Source: Terebella lapidaria (lineage: Eukaryota; Annelida; Polychaeta; Terebellida; Terebellidae). From it: DNA of 64,000 nt. Below the pieces are notes generated by a model, which saw nothing but the letters and a program-made list of their open reading frames with translations, made no database searches and had not been told where the DNA came from. Below are positions 1 through 11,424 of the stretch, piece by piece; position 1 is the stretch's first letter; every line of letters starts with the position of its first letter. Made by a program: the position numbers and the translations under genes. The stretch lies in the NCBI GenBank assembly GCA_949152475.1, contig OX424559.1:15469809-15533808 (forward strand), given 5' to 3'.

Positions 1-1
1 T

Positions 2-2086
2 GCAACCACTGTGAGGGCTCTGCTCGGGGCTCACGAAGTGGATGGATACATCAACTCCCTCAGCTTCTCCCAGGAAATCGTCGACATAATAGGCAGCACA
101 CCTACTTTGGATCGGATCGATGTTCGGGCAGCCCAGAAGGAAGACAGGGTGCTCAAGAGAGTACTGGAGCTGGTGGCGGCAAAGAAGAAGCCTGATAAGA
201 AGGACATTGCCAAAGAGGACCCAGAATCTGCCAAGTTGATGTACCAGTGGGACAAGTTGATCATCAAATCCAACATGCTGTGCCGGGTCATATCAAAAGA
301 AGGAGCCAAGGTCTATCAGGTAGTAGTACCCACAGCATTACGTCAACAGGTGTTGGAGGCATTACACGATGACATGGGACATGGTGGTCGTGACCGGACG
401 TTGGGTTTGGTGCAGTCAAGATTCTACTGGCCCGGATTCACCAAAGATGTTGAGAAGAAGGTGTCTGGGTGTAGAAGATGTCAGTGCCGTAAAACGCCAA
501 GTCAACAAGCGCCCCTTGTACCCATGGAATCCACCCATCCGATGCAGCTAGTATGTATCGACTTCCTCACTGTAGAACCAAGCAAAGGATATGAAAACAT
601 CCTAGTGATCACAGATCATTTCACCAAGTTTGCCCAGGCTTATGCGACTAGAAACCAGACTGCCAAGACAACAGCGAGAGTGATCTATGATAATTTTGTC
701 GTTCACTATGGTATTCCATCCAAACTGCACTCCGATCAGGGCCGTAATTTCGAGAGTCGTGTGATTAAAGAGCTTTGTGGTCTTCTAGGTACACAGAAGT
801 CTCGGACCACCCCTTATCACCCGAAGGGAAACGGCCTATGTGAAAGATTTAACCGGACGCTGATCTCCATGCTTGGAACTCTCGAAGCTGACAAGAAAAG
901 AAACTGGAAGGACCACCTTAGCACAGTAACTCATGCCTACAACTGTACGAAGCAGGCAAGTACAGAGTTTAGTCCATACCATCTGATGTTTGGTCGAGAG
1001 CCACAACTGCCAGTCGATGTCCAGTTCGGGATCGATGACATCACCAAGAGTAAGGATGGTATCCAAGAACCGGTTAGCTACACCGAGTATGTGAGAAAAC
1101 TACGAGACAACCTGCAGTATGCATGGGATCTAGCAGCAGCCAATCAGCGAAAAGCATCTGGGAGACAGAAAATCAACTATGACCAGAAGCAGAGAGGAGC
1201 AACTTTGGAAGTTGGTGATGTGGTCCTAATCAGGAAACTCGGAATAAAGGGCAGGAACAAAATCCAGGATAGGTGGGAAGAGGATCCATGGTACGTGGAT
1301 AGCCAGCCAGATGCAGATATTCCAGTGTATCGAGTACTACCCATATCTGGTGAGAACAGGAGAGCCAGGACTCTACACAGGAACAACCTGTTACCAATAG
1401 GGGCTAAGCATGAGATTCCCCACCCAAGTACCTGCCAACGTCCTTCTCGTCAACCCAGGAGGAGGGAGAGGATCTCGGATAGCTCAGCAACCAGTACGGA
1501 CTCCGAGGAACACAGCTCACCAGAGCGTATGATTCTTCGCTTCCGGAGGACAGTGCCTAGAGATGATGAGCTGCAACATGATTCAGACACGGAGTCTGAC
1601 ATCGGCATTGTTGAGGATGAAGATGGGCCTGTGGAAGAAGCAGATGATGAAGCTGTGGAAGAAGCTGATGATGAACCTGTGGAAGACTTGGAGTCAGAAG
1701 CTGAAGCTGGTGTGGAGTTTGACTTGGAGTCAGAAGCTGAAGCTGGTGTGGAGGTTGAGGTCTCTGTGGAAGAACAAGGACAAGACGACACTGATCCAGA
1801 TGCTTATCTGGACGAGGACGCTGTGGATGCGGATGATAGGGTTGAAGAGGTCAGACCAGTACCACCGACACCTGCACCAAGACGGTCTATGAGGGCAAGA
1901 CAACCGACGAAGAGATATATGGATGGGAACTGGCAGCTAGCACAACTGGTCGATGCTAATAAGGATCCTGAATGGAAGGAGAAGTCCAAATTCTTCTTAG
2001 AGCTCGTGGAGCAGCATGTTTCACTGCAAACCCAGCCTGCTTTACTCCAGGTTGTGGCGGACTTGGTAAGGTCCAAGCCACTGTAA
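2..2086 (+). CDS. Ty3/Gypsy retrotransposon Pol, C-terminal part (integrase)
   Basis: The reading frame is open to the left edge, so protease, RT and RNase H lie outside the window. Numbering from the GTG at position 11, an HHCC zinc-binding domain covers residues 119-157 (H119/H124, C154/C157). The integrase core follows with D184 (CIDFL), D242 (HSDQG) and E278 (CERFN), a DX35E spacing typical of Ty3/Gypsy. Downstream comes a basic integrase C-terminal region. After residue 490 the tail is strongly acidic, with two copies of a unit built on LESEAEAGVE. The protein would insert retrotransposon cDNA into chromosomes. No stop or frameshift interrupts the visible part, so the copy looks fairly young. 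It is a different lineage from the Gypsy elements at 42-64 kb, because its integrase sequence and tail differ clearly. Confidence 0.9.
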   Translation, partial: ATTVRALLGAHEVDGYINSLSFSQEIVDIIGSTPTLDRIDVRAAQKEDRVLKRVLELVAAKKKPDKKDIAKEDPESAKLMYQWDKLIIKSNMLCRVISKEGAKVYQVVVPTALRQQVLEALHDDMGHGGRDRTLGLVQSRFYWPGFTKDVEKKVSGCRRCQCRKTPSQQAPLVPMESTHPMQLVCIDFLTVEPSKGYENILVITDHFTKFAQAYATRNQTAKTTARVIYDNFVVHYGIPSKLHSDQGRNFESRVIKELCGLLGTQKSRTTPYHPKGNGLCERFNRTLISMLGTLEADKKRNWKDHLSTVTHAYNCTKQASTEFSPYHLMFGREPQLPVDVQFGIDDITKSKDGIQEPVSYTEYVRKLRDNLQYAWDLAAANQRKASGRQKINYDQKQRGATLEVGDVVLIRKLGIKGRNKIQDRWEEDPWYVDSQPDADIPVYRVLPISGENRRARTLHRNNLLPIGAKHEIPHPSTCQRPSRQPRRRERISDSSATSTDSEEHSSPERMILRFRRTVPRDDELQHDSDTESDIGIVEDEDGPVEEADDEAVEEADDEPVEDLESEAEAGVEFDLESEAEAGVEVEVSVEEQGQDDTDPDAYLDEDAVDADDRVEEVRPVPPTPAPRRSMRARQPTKRYMDGNWQLAQLVDANKDPEWKEKSKFFLELVEQHVSLQTQPALLQVVADLVRSKPL

Positions 2087-2347
2087 ATATTCCTTCTAAT
2101 TCGTTTTGCAGGAATCTTATATCTGAATTTCTTTCAGGTAGAGTAAGACTAAGGCGGCGTGAGAATGTGTCATATGTGTGTTATTTGTGGATGATATGTA
2201 TGAATGTGATTTATTTATTTATTTATTCATTATGTGGTTCGTAACTATGCTGTTATGATGCTGACTTATTTCATGTATGTGATGTATTTTCCTATGTGTC
2301 CTTCACAGGTCATCTGTCTCATATAAAATGACGGGACGTCATTTTCC

Positions 2348-2361
2348 GAAGAAGGGGAGGA
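2348..2361 (+). promoter_or_regulatory. Polypurine tract of the left Gypsy element
   Basis: A 14-base all-purine run (gaagaaggggagga) lies directly before TGTAAC, the start of the LTR. This is the position and composition expected for the primer of plus-strand cDNA synthesis. Confidence 0.8.
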
Positions 2362-3182
2362 TGTAACAGGGTGTTCACCCAGTGGTCATGGTATATTGGA
2401 TGCATTTCATTCACTAGGTGGCAACACACTGTCCAGTCTAACTTACCTTTCATCCACTAGGTGGCAGCACTTTACAGCTATTTAAATGTTAAATTAATGA
2501 ATATCAATTAATATTCATTGCAGCCTCACCTGTATACTAGCCAGAGCAACAGTTTCACTTGAATGACTTTTGTTGTAGATACCCAGCCAGTAATTTTCCT
2601 TTGATCACTTACCTATTTGATGTTGACCTGACCGGTTGAAACTTGAAAGACATCATAATATTTGAAAGTCTGTGTATAATATTGCCCGACACCCGACACT
2701 GGAGTTTGCTCATTTGTTACATTAGGATATTTCCATGTTCAACTGAGAGTTGCCAATATTATACACATATGCATCTTTGCCACTGGATTTCCCTGTGTGT
2801 TCCATTTGATTGCTGGAATTGGTGTGACATATTGCCTCCACCAGGTTAGTAAAGTTTCTCTTTAATATTATATATACATGTACATCTGGAAGCTAAGTCC
2901 ATTGGCTATTTTCCCTATTTGGCCATTATCATCACAATATCATAGCAGCTAGCTTAGTAGTAGTTTAGATACGGATACTGTAGTTGTATATTTTATTTGT
3001 AATCAGGTTATTCTCGATTGATAATATCGGTCTGATATTACGTATTGTAACATTCGCCACATTTCACAATGTGTATGTATTTTATAGTCATATTTTATAT
3101 ATTTGTTATCATATTGTTATTCCACCAGTTTATTGGAGAATAAAACGACGAACCCGACACTGGAGTTTGCTCATTTGTTACA
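2362..3182 (+). repeat. 3' LTR of the left Gypsy element (end uncertain)
   Basis: The LTR begins TGTAAC immediately after the polypurine tract and can end with the matching GTTACA at 3177-3182, 45 bp after an AATAAA at 3136. An identical GTTACA also occurs at 2716-2721, because a 58-bp segment is duplicated. A shorter 360-bp LTR (2362-2721) is therefore equally possible. The 5' LTR lies outside the window, so the boundary cannot be settled here. Confidence 0.6.
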
Positions 3183-3210
3183 TTAGGATATTTCCATGTT
3201 CAACTGAGAG
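2692..3210 (+). repeat. 58-bp direct repeat spanning the LTR end
   Basis: Positions 2692-2749 and 3153-3210 appear identical and lie 461 bp apart. Each copy runs from cccgacactgg through GTTACA to caactgagag, so the duplication covers both a possible LTR terminus and about 28 bp beyond it. The spacer is AT-rich and carries no recognised gene. Confidence 0.85.
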
Positions 3211-4560
3211 GTAAAATGTTTGTGTCAAATATGCAGATGCATGAAAGTGAATTATATTTGCCAATTCATTGTGTTCAAATGTTAAAATTAGTTGTTAAGT
3301 GTTCATGAGGACATTGAACCCTTAAAAAGGGGATAGTGAAATGGTTAATGTTACTTATAATAAATTGAGTTTAACTTGATGCTGCATTTAACAGCAATGG
3401 GTCAAAAGGGCAAGGTCAATGATCATCATAATTAGCACAGCAACGCTGAACAAGTAGGCAGCGTCAGAAAAGATAATTCTCAAGCCCAACCTGATTTATC
3501 AGCATTGCCAGCATTGCCAGCATTGGCAGATTGGAACAAAAGATTACAACTCAGAAATTTGACAGAAAACCCCAGAAAATATTGCGACACAGAGGGAACC
3601 AGATATTTGCACTCAAGTGATGGAAATACATCAATATTCCAGTTACTACATCGCAACAGTAAGGGCAAATGATCATAGAACACGCATGAATCACCACTCG
3701 CGTTCGACAATGATGCGGCATTGACACATTCCTCTATTATCGCCCGGGTACATTTCGTACTTGAAATCACTGATGAAACACCACGACAACAGCTTTTACT
3801 CAACTATTTACCATCATAGACAACAATTCCATCGATTTCTTACAGATTTCAACACGTAATTCGCCAGAAGCATTGAAATCGAGTCATTTTGCACCATCTC
3901 AAATGTTCTCTCAAATATTTACTCAAATGGTCACGTGACCTGGGGTGACTATAAAAGCCGGCCACAACCCGGATCGGTGCCAGTTGTTTGATTGACATTG
4001 GCGCGGACGCACTAGCATCTGACAAGATGTAAGTAGCCAGAAGACTTAAGAAATTTGAGAAGAAACCTGCAGCAAGAGATAAACAGAACGACATTTAAGA
4101 AAATTACCAACAATTTCACTTGAGACAGCAGCTTCAACAAATTTGAGAGAAATATCCAGTGGGGGGGAAATTAACTTGAGAAATCATTTGAGAAGCTCCA
4201 ATCGTTTGAGAGCTTGAAACAAATAAAGAAAGATATGAAGATTCCAGAGTCTACAAATAACAAGCCTGTGTTCAAGTCTCTCTCTGCTACCCCTTGACCC
4301 AACCCAATATCCAATATTTAGATGACCTAGCGATAAAGGTCATATACATGAGTGTTCTCTTATACATCAATGTCCACTGGACATTGGACAGAGCGTGAGC
4401 GCCTCGTCATAGGTGGCTGAGTAACCGTATACAACACACAGGGTCTGGTCGGGACACGCTCCTGGGGGAAGTTGTTATCGATATAAAATAGTCTCGGGAT
4501 TATGTAGGTAGACTTCTTAGTAACTAAAATTTACCATTCATCAAATATTATAATCAGTAT
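3211..4560. other. Non-coding stretch with a candidate TATA/AATAAA transcription unit
   Basis: I recognise no protein-coding gene here. An E-box palindrome (tcacgtga, about 3930) is followed by ctataaaag at about 3950, a strong splice-donor-like aagat|gtaagt at about 4027, and AATAAA near 4222. TATA and polyadenylation signal about 270 bp apart would fit either a solo LTR (U3-R-U5) or a short host promoter with a first exon. Neither terminal repeats nor a target-site duplication was evident. Confidence 0.3.
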
Positions 4561-4959
4561 TCAATGACGTGCATGTATTTGTATTTTTGTTTTAATCCGG
4601 AGCTGACGGTAATAACTGCAGTAGGCGTACTCACTGTGATCAAGTCGCTCGTAATAACTCGATCCCTCCTCCCCCACAACTTCCGACATCCGGGTCACTG
4701 TGGTCATGACGTCACACGTCCCACCGCGTGCGGTCACGTGGCGAAGATTAAATCCCTCACAACTCGAGCCTAGCTCCAGACACAGCACCGCACAGCGCAT
4801 GTGCGACACAGCCGTGTATGTCACGTGAGCGGAAACTGTTGATATTCTGCCGTTACCGTATAGTCGCCGGAAATTACGATTTAAAATATCGCCTGCAATC
4901 AGAGAAGTAAGATGGAATGTCACGCCCAAAACGTGGTAATATACTGTTGAACTGAACAT
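4561..4959 (-). CDS. Small protein with a PAN/apple-like domain
   Basis: This is a 132-codon uninterrupted ORF. A hydrophobic N-terminus (residues 1-23, ending ...LTSLIAG) could be a signal peptide. The middle matches the PAN/apple pattern: a strand, then MRCAVLCLELGSSCEGFN with its paired cysteines, then GGTCDVMT. PAN modules bind protein or carbohydrate in secreted and surface proteins, and proteins with them are numerous in marine invertebrates. The ORF could be a complete short gene or the first exon of a longer one. No flanking exons were found. The assignment rests on the cysteine spacing and surrounding hydrophobic residues only, so a chance ORF is not excluded. Confidence 0.45.
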   Translation of the reverse strand: MFSSTVYYHVLGVTFHLTSLIAGDILNRNFRRLYGNGRISTVSAHVTYTAVSHMRCAVLCLELGSSCEGFNLRHVTARGGTCDVMTTVTRMSEVVGEEGSSYYERLDHSEYAYCSYYRQLRIKTKIQIHARH

Positions 4960-5458
4960 TTTGAAAAGGTCAAAAAGTTATATCCATGATATGATGGGAA
5001 GCGGTACAACATCGGTAACTAGTGTTATCAGGAATGCGAGGATGTGGATTATCTCTGACAAAAATATAAGGAATTGAGACTTTGTGTAGCATGGAGCTTA
5101 TGGCCTATAGACAAATTGAATTGCATAAGTGCCGGGAATACGTCAATGATCGCATGGAATCCTCTTCTTGACGCCATTGTCGAGCGCATACTGATCAAGT
5201 GCAGAGTTATTTGACTGGCTGCCATCCATGCACGATTGACATGCTGAATACAAACCGTGGTCGGATCAGTGGGCTGTATCAGTCGAAAGAAAAGGTGCAA
5301 GTAAACGTATAATCTGCCCCGATTGGAACTACGTATAATGTTCTGTGACAGTAAATGCCAATTCATTTTCGATTACTGCTGTGCGCTGTTACATGGGAAA
5401 TTATGTTGTTGCATACCTTTTATTGACATTCCCTCCTCAAATGATTACCGAGCTTCTT
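4960..5458. other. Intergenic, nothing recognised
   Basis: About 500 bp between the PAN-like ORF and the 460-bp repeat block. Six-frame reading gives only short ORFs without recognisable domains. Confidence 0.5.
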
Positions 5459-7065
5459 TTTTAGCTTACCGACCCTTTGGGCCGATAAGCTATTGTCGTG
5501 GTATTTCGTCCGTCGTCCGTCGACTGTCGTCCGTCGTCCGTCCGTCCGTCGTCCGTCGTCCGTCCGGGTCTGTAACTTTTTTTTTGACGTGATGAATTTC
5601 CCCATAAATTTGTCAGAACATACCTTGGGCCAGTATCTAAAGACGTTTTTTTAATTTTTTTGATTGAATCGTTTTTGCCGATTTGGCGGCCATTTTTGAC
5701 GAAAAATTGCCAATTTTGGACTTTGGAGGCCATTTTCTCAAAAACTGTCTGATCAGTTTTGAGATTTTTGTTTCAAAACATTCCTCTTATGTACCTTTAT
5801 GATGTGTATAAGTTTCGTTGCCCTTGAATCGCCGGTCTGCGTGTGGCGGCCATTTTGATTTTTTGACGGGTCGGGGAAAAAAAAATTTTTTGTCCCAAAT
5901 CAAGTCACTATTCGTTTTGAGCCATTTCCAGCAAAAAAAAAAAAATTTTTTTTGGCCATTGAGAAATTTTTTGGACTTAGAAAATTTCACCCAATTTTTC
6001 CTTCATAATGGGAGCTGTGCGGAGTAAACTCATAGAAGACTTCAAAATAGAGCCTAAGTATTGGCACATTCAAATGGGAAATCATATAATGCGGTTTGAG
6101 TGATGACCTTGAATTTGACCTTCAATGACCTTGGAAGGTCAAAACGACCTTTTTTTGTCGAAAAATGACCAATTTTGGACTTGATGGCCATTTTCTCAAA
6201 AACTGTCTGATCAGTTTAGAGATTTTTGTTTTAAAACATTCCCCTCGTGTACCTCTATGATGTGTATAAGTTTCGTTGCCCTTGAATTGCCGGTCTGCGT
6301 GTGGCGGCCATTTTGATTTTTTGACGGGTCGGCGAAAAAAAATTTTTTTGTCCCAAATCAAGTCACTCTTCGTTTTGAGCCATTTCCAGCAAAAAAAAAA
6401 AAAAATTTTTTTTTGGCCATTGAAAAATTTTTTGGACTTGGAAAATTTCACCCAATTTTCCTTCATAATGGGAGCTGTGCAGAGTAAACTCATAGAACAC
6501 TTGAAGATAGAGCCTAAGTAATGGCACATTCAAATGGGAAACCATATATTGCGGTTTGAGTGATGACCTTGAATATGACCTTTAATGACCTTGGAAGATC
6601 AAAACGACCTTTTTTTGTCGAAAAATGACCAATTCTGGACTTGATGGCCATTTTCTCAAAAACTGTCTGATCAGTTTTGAGATTTTTGTTTTAAAACATT
6701 CCCCTCATGTACCTCTATGATGTGTATAAGTTTAGTTGCCCTTGAATCGCCTGTCTGCGTGTGGCGGCCATTTTGATTTTTTGACGGGTCGGCAAAAAAA
6801 AATTTTTTTGTCCAAAATCAAGTCACTATTCGTTTTGAGCCATTTCCAGCAAAAAAAAAAAAATTTTTTTTGGCCATTGAGAAATTTTTTGGACTTAGAA
6901 AATTTCACCCAATTTTTCCTTCATAATGGGAGCTGTGCGGAGTAAACTCATAGAAGACTTCAAAATAGAGCCTAAGTATTGGCACATTCAAATGGGAAAT
7001 CATATAATGCGGTTTGAGTGATGACCTTGAATTTGACCTTCAATGACCTTGGAAGGTCAAAAACG
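5459..7065 (+). repeat. Interspersed repeat with GTCGTCC head and about 460-bp tandem units
   Basis: The block opens with a conserved head (cttaccgaccc...gggccgataagc...attgtcgtgg) and a GTC/GTCC-rich microsatellite at 5506-5566. Nearly three tandem units follow. The landmark gtgtggcggccattttgat recurs at 5839, 6299 and 6759, giving a 460-bp period. Units contain long A and T runs and repeated gaccttgaa/ggtcaa words. ORFs of 60-135 aa in both strands are unit shadows. Related copies lie at 41743-42080 (same strand) and 50930-52235 (opposite strand). Confidence 0.85.
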
Positions 7066-7231
7066 ATGAAATTTGTCTTTGGTGGCCATTTTGTCTAAAT
7101 CTATTCAGACAGTTTTTCTCAAAATCATGTATAAGATTCTCTTCATGTACCTTTGTGATGTGTAATTTGATTTCGTACTATAGTCCATACAGAAAATGTG
7201 TTTCCAGCAACATTTACGAACATTTTTTGAC

Positions 7232-7411
7232 AATAGGGTCTGTAAGTCTCGTGCCGTCACGGTGTGATTCTGGGGACCAACAAACATACACCTTTTGTTA
7301 AATATGAGTAGAACTCCAGTTAGAACTCAAATTACTCAGGCAACACAAAAGGTGTATGTTTGTTGGTCCCCAGAATCACACCGTGACGGCACGAGACTTA
7401 CAGACCCTATT
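7232..7411. repeat. Perfect long hairpin (67-bp arms, 46-bp loop)
   Basis: Positions 7232-7298 and 7345-7411 are exact reverse complements, beginning aatagggtctgtaagtctcg on the left and ending with its complement on the right. A transcript would form a near-perfect 67-bp duplex. No target-site duplication was obvious. It sits just beyond the 460-bp repeat block and may be a foldback MITE. Confidence 0.9.
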
Positions 7412-7631
7412 AGAGTTCAAGATCAGTGTAACAATTTATATGGAAAATCAATACTCTGCGTTTCTCATGATTGCCGGTAAGCTACAGCACCCTTGGTGCT
7501 ATGTTTCAGTGATTGCTTTTTTCGACATTTTCTCCAATGTCAGGGCGTGTCATCTGGTGACACTGGCTTCACACCCTGGCGGACACTAGGTTGCTGCTCG
7601 ACACTGGGCACAGGAGTACTACCAGACAATA

Positions 7632-10600
7632 GGGGAGAGCGGGGTTAGTTGTAACATTTTTGAAAATTTTGGGAGTTGTAGGAGTACAAGCAGAGACATC
7701 CATGTAGGACTTGTTGTGTAAAGAAGACTCGAGTCGAGTATGTATTGCCCATGGACTGAAGGGGTCAATCATTACTCATCTGTGATAAAATCACACTGAA
7801 CTATCTGACTCAGAATGTTACAACATACCCCGTCTGTGGGTAAGTTGTAACAACATGAGGGGTAATTTGTAACACATGGAGGAACGTTGTAACATGAATG
7901 CATCATTGTAGCAATCCATAAATATCAGACTCAGAGTGGGTTTGCAGAAGAACAATTTGCAGAAGAATCTTGACATAAAAGCCACCACTCGCAGAAGATA
8001 CAATGGAGGAACTGAAGGAACTGTGCATGGACGAAGTCGCCACATGCAGTTAGTCATCTGTGCATACATGCACGTCTCCTTGTCTGATCATCATTCACCC
8101 TAGAGACCATACTGGATGGTCTCAGCCTGGACGAATATTTATTCTATTATCGGGGTTGAAACTAGCTGAGGTGTCCACATGCATAAGTTACCTCTGAACG
8201 ATAGGTCGGAAATACAATGGTTTGGCCATGTTTTCTACGTAGTGGCATTTACAGAGTTTTGACGTAATCGCGTTACGGCTCACAATTTTGTACGTATCAC
8301 ACTTTGTAATTGTGAACATGGTTGAATGGTCAGGTTTTTCTGGGTTACAACTGATCACCTAATGATTTTCATGGGACCAGATGGATTTTAATGATTATCT
8401 GGGTAAACATTTTTAAAAAATTGGAATAAATTGAAAGAGCCTTGTAATTTTCTAGAGGTCATAGATTTCTCACCGCTTTCAGATAGAGCACTAACAGGAA
8501 GTAGTATGTGACCTTCACATTGGTAACCATAAAATTGAGATGTTTGACCTTTCAAACTGTTCTTAGTAGTTAAGCGTTTCGGCAGAAATGCCTTTATGGT
8601 TTTGTCAGAATTCTTCTTTTTCTTTTTTTTTTCTTCCGCCGTTTTCGTTTCCGCGCGATAACTCGAGAACGCCTCGACGGATCGACTTGAAATTTTCACC
8701 ACTGTTCCGACATATTATGTAGATGTGCTGTATAGTTTTGAAGCCGGATCCGAGGTCCGTGAGGATGAAATTGAAGTCATTTTTTGGACTCTGTTTCCGT
8801 GCGATAACTCAAAAACTATTCAGGCAATGGCTGCAGAACTTTTTATGGAGGTTCATATACCAACAGGAAAGAACCCTATTGATTTTGGGATCAATCTGTG
8901 AAACGACCTTTGACCTTTGGTGGTCGGAAGTGATTTCGCCCAGTCATCCTTGAGGTTTCCTGCATATCTCGGAAACGGTGCGTCGTAGAGCGAAACGGAC
9001 GTTATTTTGAGACTCGTCGCCCTAGAGAAACATGTCTGAGGGGCATTATGGATTAACTTTGACCTTGACCCGAAATTTTTTTGCCGAGTCGGCATTTTTC
9101 GTCTTCGCCGATATCTCAGAAACGGTGTCCATATTCAGTATACAGCAAAACAAGAAAATGCAGCAAACTGCGGAAGACGACATCAGAGCTTGATCACATC
9201 ATCAGCACCACGACAGCTGAATGTATCGAACACAACGTTACCCCCCACCCCCCACCCCCCCCCCCCCCAAAAAAAGGAGAAGCCATAATTTTATCCCCTA
9301 CGTGATTCCAATTCATTTCCGTATACTAGGATGAAAAACATGGCCTACTTCATTCGTATTACTAATAAGTAAACATTTATTTTAAAATCGATCAATGGAA
9401 CAGATACGCCTGCTAAAATGATATGGAACCTCATTAAAATATCCCCAAAATGTTGTAAACTTTGAGGAATATCTGCATCTGATATCATCAGATATAGCCT
9501 AACACATGCTTTTACTGGGCAAATTAAAATACCAGTTAAGAATAGAAAAACTTCGCAATCCAGCGCAGAACACCAGCTTAATTGTCATGTTATAAAATAT
9601 GTCAAATTACGCTAAATGTAGCCGTGGCATCGCAGACGAATCATTTTGTTTACTTCATAACGCCAAAAAATGTTCACACGCAGATGCCCACATGCATGTA
9701 TGCATGCACGAATTGCTGAACAGAAATTGTGTTCCAAAATAAGCGTGATTGTGGTAAAATTTGCTTTGCATTCTGGGAAGGTCAATTTCCATCGGCTTCG
9801 CCATTTTGGGACGTTTTTAAATAATTTGAACATTTTACGTAATTTTCTCAAACCTAGCACATCGATTCATGCTCGATATATATGTGGAATAGTCGAAGTT
9901 TCCTATCAACTCGAGAGATTTTATGTCAAGGACGAAGAAAATCCTCATTTGAAGTAGGTATCTAAACGTTTACATGCCAAAACGTGCGTCGATAGGTTGG
10001 CATGAAACCTCCATGAAAAAGTCAGCACATAGACATGTAGAGGGTTGGGGGCTTCGCCCCCAACGCTCTAATGTAAAAAAACTGTGAAAGTTTTGTTAAT
10101 GTTGATGTGATGATGTCAAATTACGTCATGTCACCAAACAACGAAGTAATGTGTATTCATGAATATTCATGCTCCAACAGGCATGGCATGTAGATGGAGA
10201 CAGCATGCCACATCAGGTACATACCGTAATGTTCGATAGTCAGTAAGGTGTATGGAGCTAATAGTAGCAGGGGCAAGTTGTAACATAGGGCACATTGTAA
10301 CACTGTTACAACTTGCCCCCAGCCTCATGTTACATCTTACCTCCACCAACCAAATTGAGGGAAAGGTATCATATCTTGACAGTTTATGGATATTTTAGAC
10401 GACAGTTTTGGATCATAAAAGTGTGCCTTCGAGGTCCATGCAAACAACTAATCATGTTTGACATAAACACTTGCCTGATTTGTAGGTCAAGTTCCAGTGA
10501 ATTTTGTAAAATTACTTCAACCAGCAACATATGACCTACCAGACATTTTAGAACAATAATGAGGAAATGTGGGATGGGATCAAAGTCAACACCACTACCC

Positions 10601-10708
10601 CCACGTGAGGGACATGGTGACACCTGGTGAATGGCAGCCACACCACTATTTTGATGGGAACAGCCACTGTTACAACTTGCCCCTGTTACAACTAGCCCCG
10701 CTCTCCCC
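7632..10708. mobile_element. 3.1-kb DNA-transposon-like element with TIRs and TA target site
   Basis: The left end (7632) reads GGGGAGAGCGGGGTTAGTTG and the right end is its reverse complement with one mismatch. TA flanks both ends (7630-7631, 10709-10710). Subterminal TGTAACA/GTTACA words recur at both ends, including a second inverted pair around 10267-10320; these may be transposase-binding sites. No transposase ORF is recognisable, so the element is non-autonomous. A block at about 8570-9135 is shared, in opposite orientation, with the 22-24 kb satellite, which suggests a nested insertion. A C-rich tract lies at 9240-9270. I could not assign a superfamily. Confidence 0.7.
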
Positions 10709-10710
10709 TA

Positions 10711-11424
10711 CATGCCTCTGAGCCTCTGATGGACGGATATAATGTTCAACGGCTTTACTCCTGTATCCAGTGTGAGCAGCATCCAGAATACTGCCCAAAA
10801 GATAGGTTGCTGTCATGCAGCGCAGAGAATGTGTGTATAATTGCCCTGAAAACTTTTAGAATTCATGATACTGCTGACCATAATTCTGCGAGTGTTGTGA
10901 CCCACAGGACATTACTTATACCACGTTGTCTGACCTTGCGATTTAGATCTTGGTCGCAGGTACAAAGCACTTTGCAAAGAAGCAATTGAACACTCCTCAA
11001 TATGATGGGAAGATTGGCCCTGGATGTTGGCATGGGCCTCAACAGACTTGGCATTCACCTTCCTGTGCCAAAGAACCTGTTCTTCGGACAGTGACTGACA
11101 CTTCAGCTTTTTAGCTCTCACAATGCCCACATATAGTTTTTTTTCATCTCGAAGTTTATTGCGTACCTCAGAAGACGAAACGTGTAATCATTCATAATCA
11201 TTCTGGAATCAGACCGTTCGGAATAGATTGGGATAGATAGCCAACTTTTTAAATTTCCAAGACAGAAGTCCGAAATTCGGTGACAAAATGTGGTTTGATA
11301 CCAAAAGGAAACAAACAAAATTTTGAATTGTTCCGACCATCCTAAACGAAGTTATGGCCAAATATCGAATGAGGAGTCATGTTGAATTTGACCGTATATA
11401 TAAAGACGCAACTGTTTGGAAAGC
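10711..11424. other. Intergenic, nothing recognised
   Basis: About 700 bp between the TIR element and the 3' end of the first AprA-like gene. Only short ORFs without recognisable domains are present. Confidence 0.5.

Noticed and set aside
1450..1791. 113-aa serine-rich minus-strand ORF
   Set aside because: Shadow of the acidic pol tail.
5461..6945. ORFs of 60-135 aa in the 460-bp repeat units
   Set aside because: They recur with each unit, read through poly-A and poly-T runs and show no domain.
8388..9305. ORFs inside the 3.1-kb TIR element as a transposase
   Set aside because: No catalytic triad or zinc motif, and the region is shared with non-coding satellite sequence.
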